64,000 nt of DNA, from NCBI GenBank assembly GCA_008921705.1, contig VFFE01009205.1, positions 2,478,229 to 2,542,228 of the forward strand, in the 5' to 3' direction. Source of the stretch: Burhinus oedicnemus. Its lineage: Eukaryota > Chordata > Aves > Charadriiformes > Burhinidae. A model generated the notes under the pieces. It saw nothing but the letters and a program-made list of their open reading frames with translations. It was not told the origin of the DNA and did not search any database. Below are positions 25,211 through 37,700 of this stretch, piece by piece. Made by a program: the position numbers and the translations under genes. Positions within the stretch are counted from its first letter, which is position 1. Every line of letters starts with the position of its first letter.

Positions 25211-27429
25211 GGCACACTGATCCATAGTCACAGATCGTAAACAAAAAGGATGCAGAAGACCACTTGACCCGTCTGCTCTGCCTGATCTCGTACATAGTGA
25301 TTCCAGTGTTTCCTAAATTGGAAGTATATGCCCTATTTTTCCCCTACCCTCTTAACTTTCAATATTTCAAAAAGCGAGGTTAGAGTATCCATGGGGGCGC
25401 TGTGTGACTGGTGTACGTCCGTTCAGGGAACGTGACCCCTGTGTTATTTTACCTGAAGTCTGTACTTATTTCAATCTGTATTTTTCCTTTGGAAGTCAGA
25501 TGATGGTTTTTGCAGTGTTTTTTTTTCCAAGTACAAATTCTTGTTTGTAAGTACAGAGCAGTCATCTTTGCTATGGAGTCAGCATAACCAATTTTAGCCC
25601 TCAATTTGAATTCAAGGCTCTCGGTACTTTTAGAGAGGTGTACTGTGCCTGACCATACCATCCGCCAGAATCCAACACTAGTTGAAATGACAGTTCTACC
25701 TTAAAACATTATCAAATCTGGAATCCAGTGGGTTTTTTTCTTGAGTCTTTTCACTTAATGTCAGAGTCCTCTAACAAAAGCTATGCTTTCAAAGCTGTTG
25801 TAAAGAAAAATGTCAAACCAAAGTAATTATTGTTCAAACATTTTCCATATTTCATAGTGTATGATCTTTTTTCATATTCATATGATGTTTCTGTTTTCAT
25901 TGGAACAGGTACAATGAGTTTAATATTTTTTTATTAAATTCCATTTCTAATAACTATAAAGAATTCCATTCTTTTACTCTCTACAGTTCATGCTTTAGTA
26001 TACTGCTCACCTTTCTTCAGTTTGCAGAAGAAATGCAGGGTGAATACTTACTGCTCAAACGAACAGGAAATAAAAGGTCCTTTTTAAATTTCATACATGA
26101 CATGATGTCATAAATAAGAAGAGTCTGAGTATTGAGAAGTCAGTGGTATCCTGGATTGTCTTATGGCTGCAGAGTCAATCAGTAAGTTGTCTGTGAGCCT
26201 TTGTCACAATGCCATACACAGGAGGAAACTTCAGATTTAATGGTCTGTTGCAATTGGAAAAGGGTCTGCGGTAAACACAAGCTTTTGGAGGATAGTTACT
26301 GCATTTTGGATTCTAAAACGTGATGGTAAATGAGTTCCTATCTTGAGCTGTAGTCATTCCTAAACTTGCTTTGGGTAATCTTACACAGCTATTTAATTGT
26401 TATACACTGTGGACTGAGTATAGTGGGTGCAAACGCTGGTATAAAGTGTAATGGCCTCAGCAGTATTTCACATTAGTGAAACTCACTGTGGTTACAAAGC
26501 AGTGTAAAACATGTTTTTTCCATGACAGAACACAAGTCCAAAAACTAACAAGATGCGTAAATGGCTTGTTATGCATGAATCCTGGCAATAAACAAGAAAA
26601 AATAATATTAAGATTAACAATAAGGCATAGATTCAGGAGTTCATGAATTAGAAGACATTAATCTACCTGCAGAGAAGCTGAATATTTGTGTAGTTAATGC
26701 ATTTCATTTGCTTTTTACCAATGTATCAAATTATTTCAAGTAGCTTTTCAAGAAGCCAGCTGGAAAAGATGTTAGCCTAATTAAAGGTTCTTTCTTATTT
26801 CAGGGGAAACTATTATTTTTTTTTTTTTAACATGTGATCGGTATTGCCAGGTGGTTCTGTCTCCATTGGAGACAAACATATCGTTCCAACTGAATGAGGT
26901 GCAAAAGCCAGTTGATTTGAATATCTAACTGATTTGTAAATTGCTGGTCTATTAAAATTTAAGAAATGTGTCCGTGTCTTACAGACCCTAAAACTAATCC
27001 AGGAAATAATTGGTTCAGATACATATTTTTTGAAATATTATTGTAAGTACGTGCTAGACTGGGCTTCTTTTAACTGTGGATTCTGATCTTGCTTTAAAGC
27101 AGTCAAGGAAAATTTCCCAGCTATATGGAAGTTTGTTTTTTGAAGTCATTTTTCATATTTTTCTACTCCCTAGAAGCCACCACCTATTCAACATTGAGGT
27201 GTTGTGTGGACACAGTCAGGGAGGGCATCTACAGCTCTACAGTGCTTAGAGAGCTAATGGGCAAATTGGGCAAAGGCAACAGTTTACTGTACATATGAAG
27301 AAACTGTGACAAAGGGACATTAAGCAATTTACAGTCTATGTCAGAGCCAAAAACCGAAAAAGCCTATACTTCTTCCTCATATTTATATAATGCAATTTCT
27401 AAACGTATCTACTCGATCCAGATCACTGA

Positions 27430-27605
27430 GTTCTCATTATTGTCCTGTAGTATAAACAGCTCTTTCCTAACTGCACTTAATGAAGTCTTTTCTCATCCTT
27501 CTGTATCTCAAGGCTGAATGATTCAAGTCTCAAAGCTTTTTCTCACAATGAAGAACTTCCTTAAATACACCTTGTAGACTTTCTGGCATAATTTCAATTA
27601 TGTTT
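27430..27605 (-). pseudogene. Old CR1-family ORF2 fragment
   Basis: Read on the minus strand, this stretch keeps the spacing of a conserved CR1 ORF2 segment near the C terminus: a decayed Y-E-E-R-L equivalent, then L-x-x-x-x-L-x-x-R-R-M-R-K-D-F-I (about 27487-27560). On the plus strand the same similarity shows as tctcatccttctgtatctca followed by a ggctgaat motif typical of reversed CR1. One in-frame stop interrupts it. It is far more diverged than the copies at 22.7 and 33.3 kb and lacks a recognisable 3' end. The boundaries are approximate. Identification rests on short motif matches only. Confidence 0.65.
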
Positions 27606-27800
27606 TGAAAGAGCTTTTAGTAGCTGTATTTTAAAAGAAAACATTTAAAGATTTAAACACTTATACTGGAGATCAGAGGAATTATTGTGGTTTTGTGGAG
27701 AAGGATTTTGTGTTTTGCTAGTGTTTCTTTTTTGAAAAAAAACTGTGTCACAACCATCTCATCCAGGGGAAATAATATAGTGAAAGAGTAATTGCACAGC

Positions 27801-27842
27801 CCTGGATGAAAATCCTGGCTCAGTTAAAGTCAATGGAAAGCT
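27801..27842. repeat. Remnant of an ancient AAGTCAATGG-type amniote repeat
   Basis: The sequence aatcctggctcagttaaagt followed by caatggaa resembles a widespread old amniote repeat whose core is a TTGAAGTCAATGG hairpin arm. Similar short cores occur at about 12921-12937 and 36631-36643. The assignment is from recollection of the motif and is weak for such a short match. Confidence 0.35.
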
Positions 27843-28098
27843 CTCACAAATGACAATGAGACCTAAATTCTACCCATTGGTTTCATTGCCATTGGAAAAT
27901 TCATGCTGAAGCACCGCAGCTCTCCTGTGTGTTGACTGGCTTCTCCAGCAGTAAAGTCAGAATGGGAATGTACAGGTTTCATCTGCTTCCCAAGAGTTGC
28001 TTTCCCAGTGAGTTGGGTCAGAATCATAAATACATTCTTGATATTTAAGCTAAAATCAGAAGAAAGGGTAGATTTTTTTCAATTAATTACTCAGGAAT

Positions 28099-28300
28099 TT
28101 ATGCTTATATTCTACCAGCTTTACGTACAGAATCTTGTAAAGCTCAGGTAGACTAAAACTGCAAAGGTGCCCACTGTATGGACATACATATGTTATACGT
28201 ACATTACACAAATAGATCCTATGTTTATGTTCTAGCAGCTTTATTTACAGAAGTTTATATAGCTCAGGTGGCCTAACAAACTGCTAATTCACCCATTATG
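28099..28300. repeat. Diverged tandem duplication, 120-bp period
   Basis: Copy A (28099-28180) and copy B (28219-28300) align base for base at a constant offset of 120. Shared blocks include tctaccagcttta versus tctagcagcttta, ttacgtacagaa versus ttatttacagaa, agctcaggt at 28141 and 28261, and cccactgtatg versus cccattatg. The 38 bases between the copies are not similar to the sequence before copy A. The identity is moderate, so the duplication is old. Confidence 0.75.
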
Positions 28301-28902
28301 CCAATTATTACATTCTTTTTAGATTCTTATAGATCCTTCAAAGTAACACTTTTTTAATTACAGTTTCTTTTTTTGCTTTGAATCTTTAAATTCTCTTGAA
28401 ATCAACCCAAATAAAATATTTCTTGTCAGATCTGTTAGGCCAATTTGAGTTTCATCATTGACATGATGAATCTTCTAGATACAGTAATAACCTAACATAG
28501 AGCCTCACGAATGTCCTATTTAATGCAGTTTTGTGTCCTGTACTACATCTTAAACCCTACCTTTCTTATTTCCAAAAGATGCCTAATCATGATTAGATAA
28601 GGAACATAAAACTGGTTGGGGAACTTCAAATCACCTGTCCACAGTCGGAAAATCCTACTTGCAGCTATGTTTTACTAATAATATTAGCTGATAATCTCAT
28701 AATAAATGCATGATGGGGGGAGGAGGGGGATGAATTGAGTTATTGGTGCAATTTCAGACTATTTGAAAAAAGTATTTTCAACTTCATTTGGAGTTATAAT
28801 TGACCCACTGATGGAGCAAGATCATCATACTATGCAAGTTGCTGTAGCTTCATTGACATCAAAAGGCAAATTTAGATGGGATACAAATCCAGCTCATAGA
28901 CA

Positions 28903-29241
28903 CTAAAAACACAAAATAAAAGTCACTGCCAGACCAAATAATTTCAAAACTGAAAAAAGAAGACTACTCAAAGTAATGTCAACCATCTGGAAGGCAGACT
29001 GCGTGGAAATAAAAAATATCTCTGTCCAAGTTATCAACTTTTCCAAAGCTTGTAACAAAAACACGAACCAGTCATTTTGGCAGTAGTTCAAACAACAAAG
29101 CTGTGAAATGAACTGATAACTAGTCAAGGCCACACACACCATGGCAATGAAATACAGTAAGATACCGCTACTGGTAATAGATGGAGAGAGTTGTAGGCAG
29201 ATGGTCAGGACAATGAGAAGAAAAGAGACTGGCAAAGTCAT
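28903..29241 (-). other. Unrecognised hydrophobic 112-codon ORF
   Basis: The conceptual product has three or four hydrophobic stretches (around residues 1-20, 25-50 and 90-112) and several aromatic residues. The ATG directly follows a ttatcaggcag acceptor-like sequence on the minus strand, so an exon is conceivable, but the pyrimidine tract is poor. I could not match it to any membrane-protein family. AT-rich DNA often yields hydrophobic chance ORFs. Most likely it is spurious. Confidence 0.12.
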
Positions 29242-29823
29242 CTGCCTGATAAAGCAAGTAGTATAAGCAAAATAAATCTCTTTTTAGAGTAGTCGCTACT
29301 GACTTGGTCAATTTTGCTTGTGGATTAACTGCAGCTGAGAAACCATTTGTGAATGTTCAGTAGGGGGAAAAAAGAAGAATAAAAATAAAAGCAGCTTGGT
29401 TCTTGACTCTCTTTTCTTCAGGACATCTTCCAACTCATACACACTTAAAACATCAAAAGTGATCTCCTGCTCCAGGAGATGGGTCATAATCTGATCAAGT
29501 AGCAGATTAGAAATTAGATTTTTGCCCAATTCTACCTATTGCCAGATTGTGTATTGTGCTGTTTAGAATGGCTGTGTGTTCTGGCAGGATGAATTAAAAG
29601 GACTGGAAAGGAGTCTGTAAGTTACCAGGTTATGACTATGCGTAGGTGGCTGGCTGTGTGACTCTGAGGAAATAATCTTTTTCCTTGAAGGCAGTCACTA
29701 AAATGGCTGTTGCCAAACATAATTTCAGTCATATGAGGCATTTTAATGCAGGTCCAGGTAAATAAAGAAATTATTTAAATATAGATGGATTACTGGCAGT
29801 AGCACTTTCCCGAAATAGTCTGA

Positions 29824-29840
29824 TTTTTTTTTTTTTTTTT
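29824..29840. repeat. T17 homopolymer
   Basis: Seventeen consecutive T bases, followed by a C/T-rich stretch (ctctctcgctcgcttccctctcc...). No retroposon is recognised on the minus strand behind it. Confidence 0.85.
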
Positions 29841-32800
29841 ATGCTTGCACATGCACTCTCTCGCTCGCTTCCCTCTCCTCCCCCCACCAATAGAGACAGA
29901 GATGTAGGAACTCTTGCCTATTACTTTTGCACTTGCAATCCACAGGACTTTGCTCTCACAAGGTGCAACCATCTGGGCATTGCTGTATACTGTCTCCCTC
30001 TGGTTTTGCACTTCATCTTGTTACCAAAGGAGACGATTTTAAAGCGTCTTGATTTTTGTGTCAGTATGTGTGTTTGGGATTGTTGTTGATAGTTGTATGT
30101 TCTGTTTTGAAATAAACATGGCCATAGTGGTTGTTTTAACATTATTTACAATTTCTTTATTAGAACTTCTTTTACCATGGCCTACAGAAAATCATTTCTG
30201 CCTGTAGCACTCTTAAAAACTGCTCATGCAATCAGTGCAAAATCCTATAATGACTTTGTTGAAGCAGAGACATAAGGCATTCAGTGTTACTTTTGGTATA
30301 CTCATAGTATGACAATACTTAGGCTCTGTTAATTCGAGAAATATTACTTGGATTAGCTGTATGATGTCTTTCACAGCCTATAAGCAATGTTTCTTCTTCA
30401 AGAGAGATTTCTGAAACAGGAAGAAACTTAACTTCGACAGAAAATGCAATGAGTCAGTTGCGACAGTTACTCATAAATGATGTGACCTACATCTAAAGTA
30501 AAATTCTGTATAAAATTTTCTGTCTGAAATAATAACTCTAAAAGTGACATTTGCCCTTTAGATATACAGATACAAATAAAGGGTAAATTAATCATAGTGA
30601 ATGAGTCATTTTAAAGATTACAAGCTTCCATGGTATTGTTATTATGAAAGTTTTGTTCCCTAAAGATGCTCTACACCTGATAAGGTATTAGAAATTTAAT
30701 TGAAAAAGTTTAATAAAGAATTAAAATTATCATGTGCCCTTTTGCTGAAATACAAATGAACTAAGAGATTCTTTGTAAAAGAAGCTAAGGTGAATAGCAT
30801 GTTAGTATTCCTTTGAATACTGTATCAACTTCTTGCTATTGTTAATAAAATTATGGTTGGTTTACTGGGTGAAATGATTTTAAAATAAATAGCTTCTGTG
30901 CAGATATTACAAAGATTTCAGTATCGCTATTTCACAGTGTTGAGATAATGGGAAAAAAGATACACTTAAAGGTCATTGCTTATGCTGTAGTTATATGTCT
31001 TAAAATGCTGGAATGATGTTTTTAAAAGAGTAACTGAATACTTACAACTTGCAAGATTGATATTCTTTCAGATGCTGACAAACATACATCTATTCAGATA
31101 ATGGAAATTATTCTTCTTTTATATGTGTTTGTTCATGTAAATACAACATACTGCATTCAGCTGTGACTCATGAATAAATCTTGAAGATGCATGAGGAATC
31201 AGAGCATTCAAATCTGATTCTCAACTGAAGGGAAAAAAGTTTGAATGGGATTTCTTTAGTCCATTGGGAAGAGGTGATTTTATTTAACCCCTTCTCTGTT
31301 AAAAATACTTGCCAAGCTATAAGTGTGAAGTTTGGTAGAGTTTTCAAAGGCACCCAAGAGAATCAGCAGTTAACTCCTGCTGAAATAAGGCAGTAAAGCC
31401 TATTGAATTGCAAACAGAACTATGCACTGAACTTCTTTGGTCTTATAGGTACAGGACAGCTGTGTTCCACATCCTTCACTGGGCTTTTGTTCATTTATCT
31501 ATTCCATGTTTTGCATGAAGATGTTAAGAGATTTGTACCGATGTTATACTACAACACTGACACTTTCACAATTTACCTTTATAATTTTATTGCATTTTAC
31601 CTATGTATTCCGAGCACCATTCCCCTCTTTTTCTTCCTGATAAGATACACGCCTTTACTGGAGAAGAATTCAGGTTGTTTTCTGTGTGATTTTTATAGCA
31701 AATTCTTATGGTTTTCTATAATGCTCTTCCATGTCTCAAAGACGTTGCGTGCAAAAGAAGGTTCTGGTCTGCTTACAGGTGTGATAGGTCTGTAAGAGGT
31801 GGTATCTTTTTCCTATAGTGTGATGTGAATTTAAAAGATCTATTAAATCTGTGCAAGATTTCCCTCTTTTCTGAGATCAAGAACAGCTCATAGTTTCCCT
31901 AGCCTTCTCTTTTAGGGGTCAAGTAGTAATCTTTCAAAATTAGCATTCCATAACAAAAGATTAACTCTTCATTTTAATTTGGTCTTCTTCCTACGCTCTT
32001 ATTATTCATACTTTTTATCACATTATGATCTCTTAAGATTTTTTTTTCTTTGTAATACACATTGTATTTCCATTCTGTTTTCCAAAGGCACGTCTTTTTA
32101 TCTTTCCCTGGATCTGGAAACTAAATTCTTGTGCCGTTATTTGACAAAAGCAGGTTGACATGACTTCAAACTTGCAGACTTCTAGATTTACAGATTTAGG
32201 CCAAACTCTGCATCTTTTTATTTTTTAAGTCAACATAGGAGATGTTACGCTATTGCCGTATACTTTATCTCACCGTTCTTTTCTTACAGTAAATTTGCTG
32301 ACAAGTCAAAATACTTCAAAACAACAAATCATTTAAAAAATGTATTAAACAACATTATTGCAGAACGTGTCTTTAATTTATATGAAATGTTAACTGTAAG
32401 CATTTTCACTCATGTCATTAGGAAACTAACCAGGAATTCTGCTGTGAAGTGATGGGATGAAATGAAGAGGCTATTTGGAACATCTTTAACCCACATCCTC
32501 TGAGGAAAAGGTATTTCCTGAACTTTCACATGAAGACAGCTTGATCAAAACCTGCTCCTTTTTTAGCATTGTGTCCTGGGTATTTGCCACTCATAGCACC
32601 GGGGGAATAAGTGAACTGTGGCCTTAATTTTAAGGTTACTATTCCTAGAAGTCCTGAAATTAAGGACTGCTTTAGTCATTCATGTATGGATGTAAGTCAA
32701 ATTGAGGCACTTTGGGACTTTGAGTGTGAAGCTATGTAAAAATAGACTTCTGCGTGTGATTAACTGGGACAAGTAAATTAAAAAGAAAAAGAACAAGGGA

Positions 32801-33346
32801 AAAATTGACAGGTGAGGAAATATTTACAGGGTGAATCCTCGTTAATTGAACAGGGGGAAGACGCCAATACCTTCTCTACCCAACCCTGACATTTAACCAG
32901 TATGCAGTGTTAGGGTTAACGCAGTCTCCTCCGAACAACCAGCAGTTTGTAAGCTCTTGTATTGTCTGGATTCTGCAGACTTCCAAGTCTCCATACAACC
33001 TAAAAGGTAGAAAGTGCCATACCAAAATGCAGAGATTTCATAAAAATCCTTTTAAGCTCAAGCGCCTCTGGACATCTGCCAGTACTCTAGAAGAGAGCTC
33101 TTTCAGCCTACGGTAAATGAGACACAATTTGTTAATGGACATACCTATATTACATCTTAATATTAAGATACTATTTTTAATAATTTTAACTCTTTCTAGG
33201 CTTTGTAGTCTTTCAGTAAAAGAAGGGAGAAGAATCCTATACTGCCAGCAGATTGTTCCAATTTGAAAAAAAGATTCTCTCATGACCCAAAATGGGAAAT
33301 CAGCTAAACTCTGACGTTATAAGACCACAAAGTGAAGCGTAGAAAG

Positions 33347-34708
33347 ATCATAGAATCATAGAATCGTTTAGGTTGAAAAAGACCTTTAAGATCATCCAGT
33401 CCAACCATTGACCCTACTCTACCAGGTCTGCCACTAAACCATGTCTCTCAGCACCACATCTACACAACTTTTAAACACATCTAGGGATGGTGACTCAACC
33501 ACCTCCCTGGGCAGCCTGTTCCAATGTTTGATAACTCTTCCAGTGAGAAATTTTTTCCTAACATCCGGCCTAAACCTCCCCTGGCGCAACTTGAACGCGT
33601 TTCCTCTTGTCCTATTGCTAGTTGGGAGAAGAGATCAGCTCCCATCTCACTACAACCTCCTTTCAGGTAGTTGTAGAGAGCAATAAGGTCTCCCCTCAGC
33701 CTTCTGTTCTCCAGACCAGACAATCCTAGTTCCTTCAGGCGCTCCTCATAAGACGTGTTCTCCAGACCCCTCACCAGCTTTGCTGCCCTTCTCTGGACAC
33801 GCTCCAGCACCTCAATGTCCCTCCTGTACTGTGGCACCCAAAACTGGACACAGTACTCAAGCTGCGGCCTCACCAGCGCTGAGTACAGGGCCACGATCAC
33901 TTCCCTACTGCTGCTGGCCACACTATTCTTGGTACAGGCCAGGATGCCGTTGGCCTTCTTGGCTACCTGGGCACACTGCTGGCTCACGTTCAGGTGGCTG
34001 TCCACCAGGACCCCCAGACCCTTTTCTGCCAGGCAGCTTTCCAGCCACTCCCCCCCAAGCCTGTAGCGTTGCCTGGGGTTGCTGTGACCCAAGTGCAGGA
34101 CCCGGCACTTGGCCTTGTTAAACCTCATGCAGTTGGCTTCAGCCCATTGATCCAGTCTGTCCAGATCTCTCTGCAGAGCCTTCCTACCCTCAAGCAGATC
34201 AACACTCCCACTTAATTTGGTGTCATCTGCAGACTTAGTGAGGGTGCACTCAATCGCCTTGTCCAGATCATCAATAAAGATATTAAACAAGGCTGGCCCC
34301 AAAACTGAGCCCTGAGGAACACCGCTTGAGACCTGCCACCAACTGTATTTAACGCCATTCCCCACAACTCTCTGGGCTTTGGCCATCCTGCCAGTTTTTA
34401 ATCCAGCGAAGAGTACACCTGTCTAAGCCACGGGCTGCCAGCTTCTCTAGCAGAATGCTGTGGGAGACTGTGTCAAAGGCCTTACTAAAGTCCAAGTAGA
34501 CAACATCCACAGCGTTTCCTCGATCCACCAGGCGGGTCATCTGGTCACAAAAGGAGACCAGGTTGGTCAAGCAGGACCTGCCTTTCATGAACCCATGCTG
34601 GCTGGGCCTGATCCCCTGGTTGTCCTTCACATGCCGCATGAGCGCACTCAGGATGATCTGTTCCATGATCTTTCCTGGCACTGAGGTCAGGCTGACAGAT
34701 GGGTCTGG
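33347..34708 (-). mobile_element. CR1 LINE, 5'-truncated, intact 3' end (minus strand)
   Basis: A second CR1 copy, in opposite orientation. Its 3' end is on the left: atcatagaatcatagaatcg (from 33347) is the reverse complement of the ATTCTATGATTCTATGAT tail, followed by the CR1 3' UTR motif that reads ttggactggatgatctt on the minus strand. The element ends abruptly at about 34708 inside ORF2 (sequence encoding the region before K-I-M-E-Q-I), so the endonuclease part is lost. It is more intact than the 22.7-kb copy, with a 301-codon open frame, which suggests a younger insertion. No target-site duplication is evident. Confidence 0.96.
33434..34706 (-). pseudogene. CR1 ORF2 reverse transcriptase remnant
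   Basis: About 424 codons of the CR1 ORF2 C-terminal half. Blocks in order on the minus strand are GKIMEQI, SQHGFMKGRSCLTNL, VVYLDFSKAFDTV, then a frameshift near 34375-34386, then [11 protein letters not shown] (about 34294-34326), a catalytic box that reads SADD instead of FADD (34222-34233), [39 protein letters not shown] and [18 protein letters not shown] second frameshift near 33520-33530 joins to the true C terminus [14 protein letters not shown] and the stop at 33434. Both frameshifts disable the ORF. The Phe to Ser change beside the catalytic aspartates would also be unusual. Confidence 0.94.
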
Positions 34709-37700
34709 TTACTTTAGAATACTGTTAAACAATACTGTTAGGGTTGTTCAATCTTCTTAATTTACTGGGATTTGTAAACAGGCTTAGCTTTTCCTAATGG
34801 ACATTAATTTATAGGTGCAAGAAGATTGGCTCAATTATTTCTGTCTCAAATATTTAAGCTCCCCTTCTGTATCACTGCTGATTTGGCCAACGAGTATTGA
34901 GTTTTGAAAGATTTAATAGCTACCTTTAGTCAATAAACATATCCTTTTAGTTTACAACTTTATACTTGTCCTTTTTTAGTATGGTGGATAGTTCTAATGT
35001 ATGTTGAATCCTTCCACCTTTCTATAGGCAGGTTACTGATATTAAATGTCCTATTCTACTAAAATTGTCTGCTAAGTATGTATCTAGATTTATTTTTTTT
35101 TAACATAGAGGATAAAAGGATACACTTTCTTTTTTTTTGTTTTGAGAAGCTTAAGGTGTTCGTATAGTACAATAATGAATCATTATCATTTATGTCAGCA
35201 CATGCTTTGGTAGAGTGTTTAAGAGAAAGGGAATAGTAAAAAAAATAGGTTTTTTTTTTCTGTAAATAATCTGATTATTTATTCATGTTTCAGTATATCC
35301 AATAAATGTAAAGACAACACATTTTAGAACTTAAGTGATATTTTCCATCATATATAGAATATATTTCTCAAAGTAGGTGAAAGCTCTTTAACTATGACAT
35401 ATAGTAACAATATAATGGCTTTATTTAAAAAGGATATAATCATTTTATCCTCATGCTAGAATGATTGTCTGGATGACCTCTGCCCTTTGCTAGTTTACAA
35501 AAGCGTTATTATTAAAATGTACAGTGACATTTCTGTTTTGGTAGGACTTCCTCAAAGTGTAGGAAAAGGCAAAAAAAATCTCCAACCCTGTATAACTTGT
35601 AGTGGGAGAACTTATTCATATATTTTCATATGAAGAAATTGTAAGAAATCAGGAAACGTTATCTTCTAAGTTCCCAGTTACTAATTTTCTTTGGAGTAGT
35701 TCTGAAATTCTTCCAAGCATTTTGTATGCTTAGCTACTAAAAACACCTAAGTCATCACAGGGTTATGTGTGAGTAATATATGTATAAATTACAGTAATGT
35801 ACCTCTAAATGTGCCATTTATTTGCCTAGATATGGCTCAGAAGTCTGTGCCTACTTCTTTATAATGAATACATGTTCAGGCAGTAAAGATTAGAAACTAA
35901 TTATACACACGTTGTCAGTACTAATATTTGTACTTAATCTGATTTACACTACACTAAATAATAAACCTGACTAAAATTATAAAAAGTTATATGTACAGCC
36001 ATTAATGTGCTTTTTTATGGTACCTTATTCATTTTTAAAAGCATATTAAATGAGTTTTAACATTTGTAAAGCAGATGAAAGGCATGTAGAGCCAAGATAA
36101 AAACCAGTGAATATGATTATTTAGCAGTAATATAGATTGCTTTTACACTCTTCTGTTTGAGCCCATTGTGATATTATGTGTTTCAAGAGATGAAAAGAAG
36201 TCTAGCTACAATTAATTACTATGAATTGAAAGCATCAATTAGGAGGTATCCAGTCCTTGGTGATGGAAAACAGTGCTGGAAAAGTAGTGAAAAGAGGTTT
36301 GAATATTAGTTATCCTTTGATTTCAGCCTCTCATCATGGTTGAAGAGGGAATACATGCTGTAATGTGTCAGACAGATTTAGCTGTGCAGTTTCAGACCAA
36401 TGGCTTGATGTCAGCATGTTGCTGAGGGGGACCTACTTGGAATAAGCCTGCATACAGCTCATACTACATAATATCACGCTCTCATCTGGATAGATGTGCC
36501 TGAGCTGAGACCGTGCTGCCATGGCTAGGCTTCCACCAATACTGGTAATAAGATGTCCAGTTTAGACATACCTGTTTCTTGCGAAGCACGCTACTTTGCA
36601 TAGCTTTTCAAATTGTGGCACTTGCACCTGTTAAAATCAATGGATGTTTGCCAAACCACCAAGTATAAAGGGAGGTGGCAGCCTGGGGGAGTGGGAGCAT
36701 AACTTCCCAAACCAAAGTCATAAATTATTACACATGAAAGGCAAGATGGGCATTATTCTGACCTCATGTGAATGCAGAACAGCCCCCTGCACCCTTTCTA
36801 CCTGCGATGCAGTATGGATGGAATTGTCTCTGCAGACCAATGACATTTTCGTCTGTCACAAGAGCGTTATCTCACAGTCCCACCCACTCCCTAGGAATTT
36901 AAGGTAACTACAGAAAGCACCTTAGGGATCCTGACAGAAGCTCCCAGTACAATAGTAAATTTGCTAGGGTAGAATGCTCAACAAAGAGAATGTGAAAACA
37001 AATTTATCACTTCGTATCCATTAGTTGCCATCTATAGTACTATACACACGTTAATAATAAAAAGTGCTAGGCTTATTTTAGAAGGCATCTGCACGTTTCT
37101 GAAATATATGCTTTCTGTTATCAGTACCCGAACTTTATGATAGACAGTCATGTAATTTCCTGAGTATGCTGTTCCTTAGCTGGACCACATATAATAAATC
37201 TGCCATTAACCGGAAATAAATATGTGCCATTTTGGCATTAAGATTCATGTCCCAACATGATATCAGTTCTTCTTTAATTTTTTAACTGATACCTTCAGTA
37301 AACCAGAATGCCTAAAGACTTGCATGATCAGATAACATTAGATGCACAGGGAACAAAAATGCTTTTCCTTTCAGTGTCTTACCACCATCTGCTACGTTCT
37401 TTAGAGTGGTATTATTTCTGTAGACTATTAATAGGAGCTACATAGCAGCTTGAGCTGTTTCTAACTAATTAACTCCGAAAGTCATATTCCTGGTCATATA
37501 TTGACACTTTTTTTTTTTACCTACTCAGACTGAAACTGTTCTATCTTTAATTTTTTCTGATACTTTCTTATCTATATAGCGGTACTTCAAACTGCTGTGT
37601 TGGAGTTTCTAAAAAACCGAACCAAAACTAGTAAAACCCAAACCCCAATAGAACAAACAAACAAAACCCTCTATTGTATTACAGAGTAATATAGTTTTTA

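Larger units (their letters stand above)
24191..27429. other. Non-coding stretch, no gene recognised
   Basis: Flanking sequence downstream of the CR1 3' end. It includes an unrecognised 183-codon frame (24401-24952), a G/T-rich tract (25121-25210) and otherwise AT-rich DNA with no assignable exon. Confidence 0.5.
27606..33346. other. Non-coding stretch, no gene recognised
   Basis: AT-rich sequence with a diverged duplication (28099-28300), a hydrophobic minus-strand ORF (28903-29241), a T17 run (29824-29840) and a G-rich patch at about 28716-28731. The 130-codon ORF at 31403-31795 is hydrophobic and AT-rich and not recognised. No exon could be assigned. Confidence 0.5.

Noticed and set aside
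28099..28300. Two repeats as part of a CRISPR-like or satellite array
   Set aside because: Only two diverged units are present and the spacer logic is absent; this is a vertebrate genome.
33755..34121. Plus-strand ORFs of 103 and 113 codons
   Set aside because: They are antisense shadows of the minus-strand CR1 ORF2.
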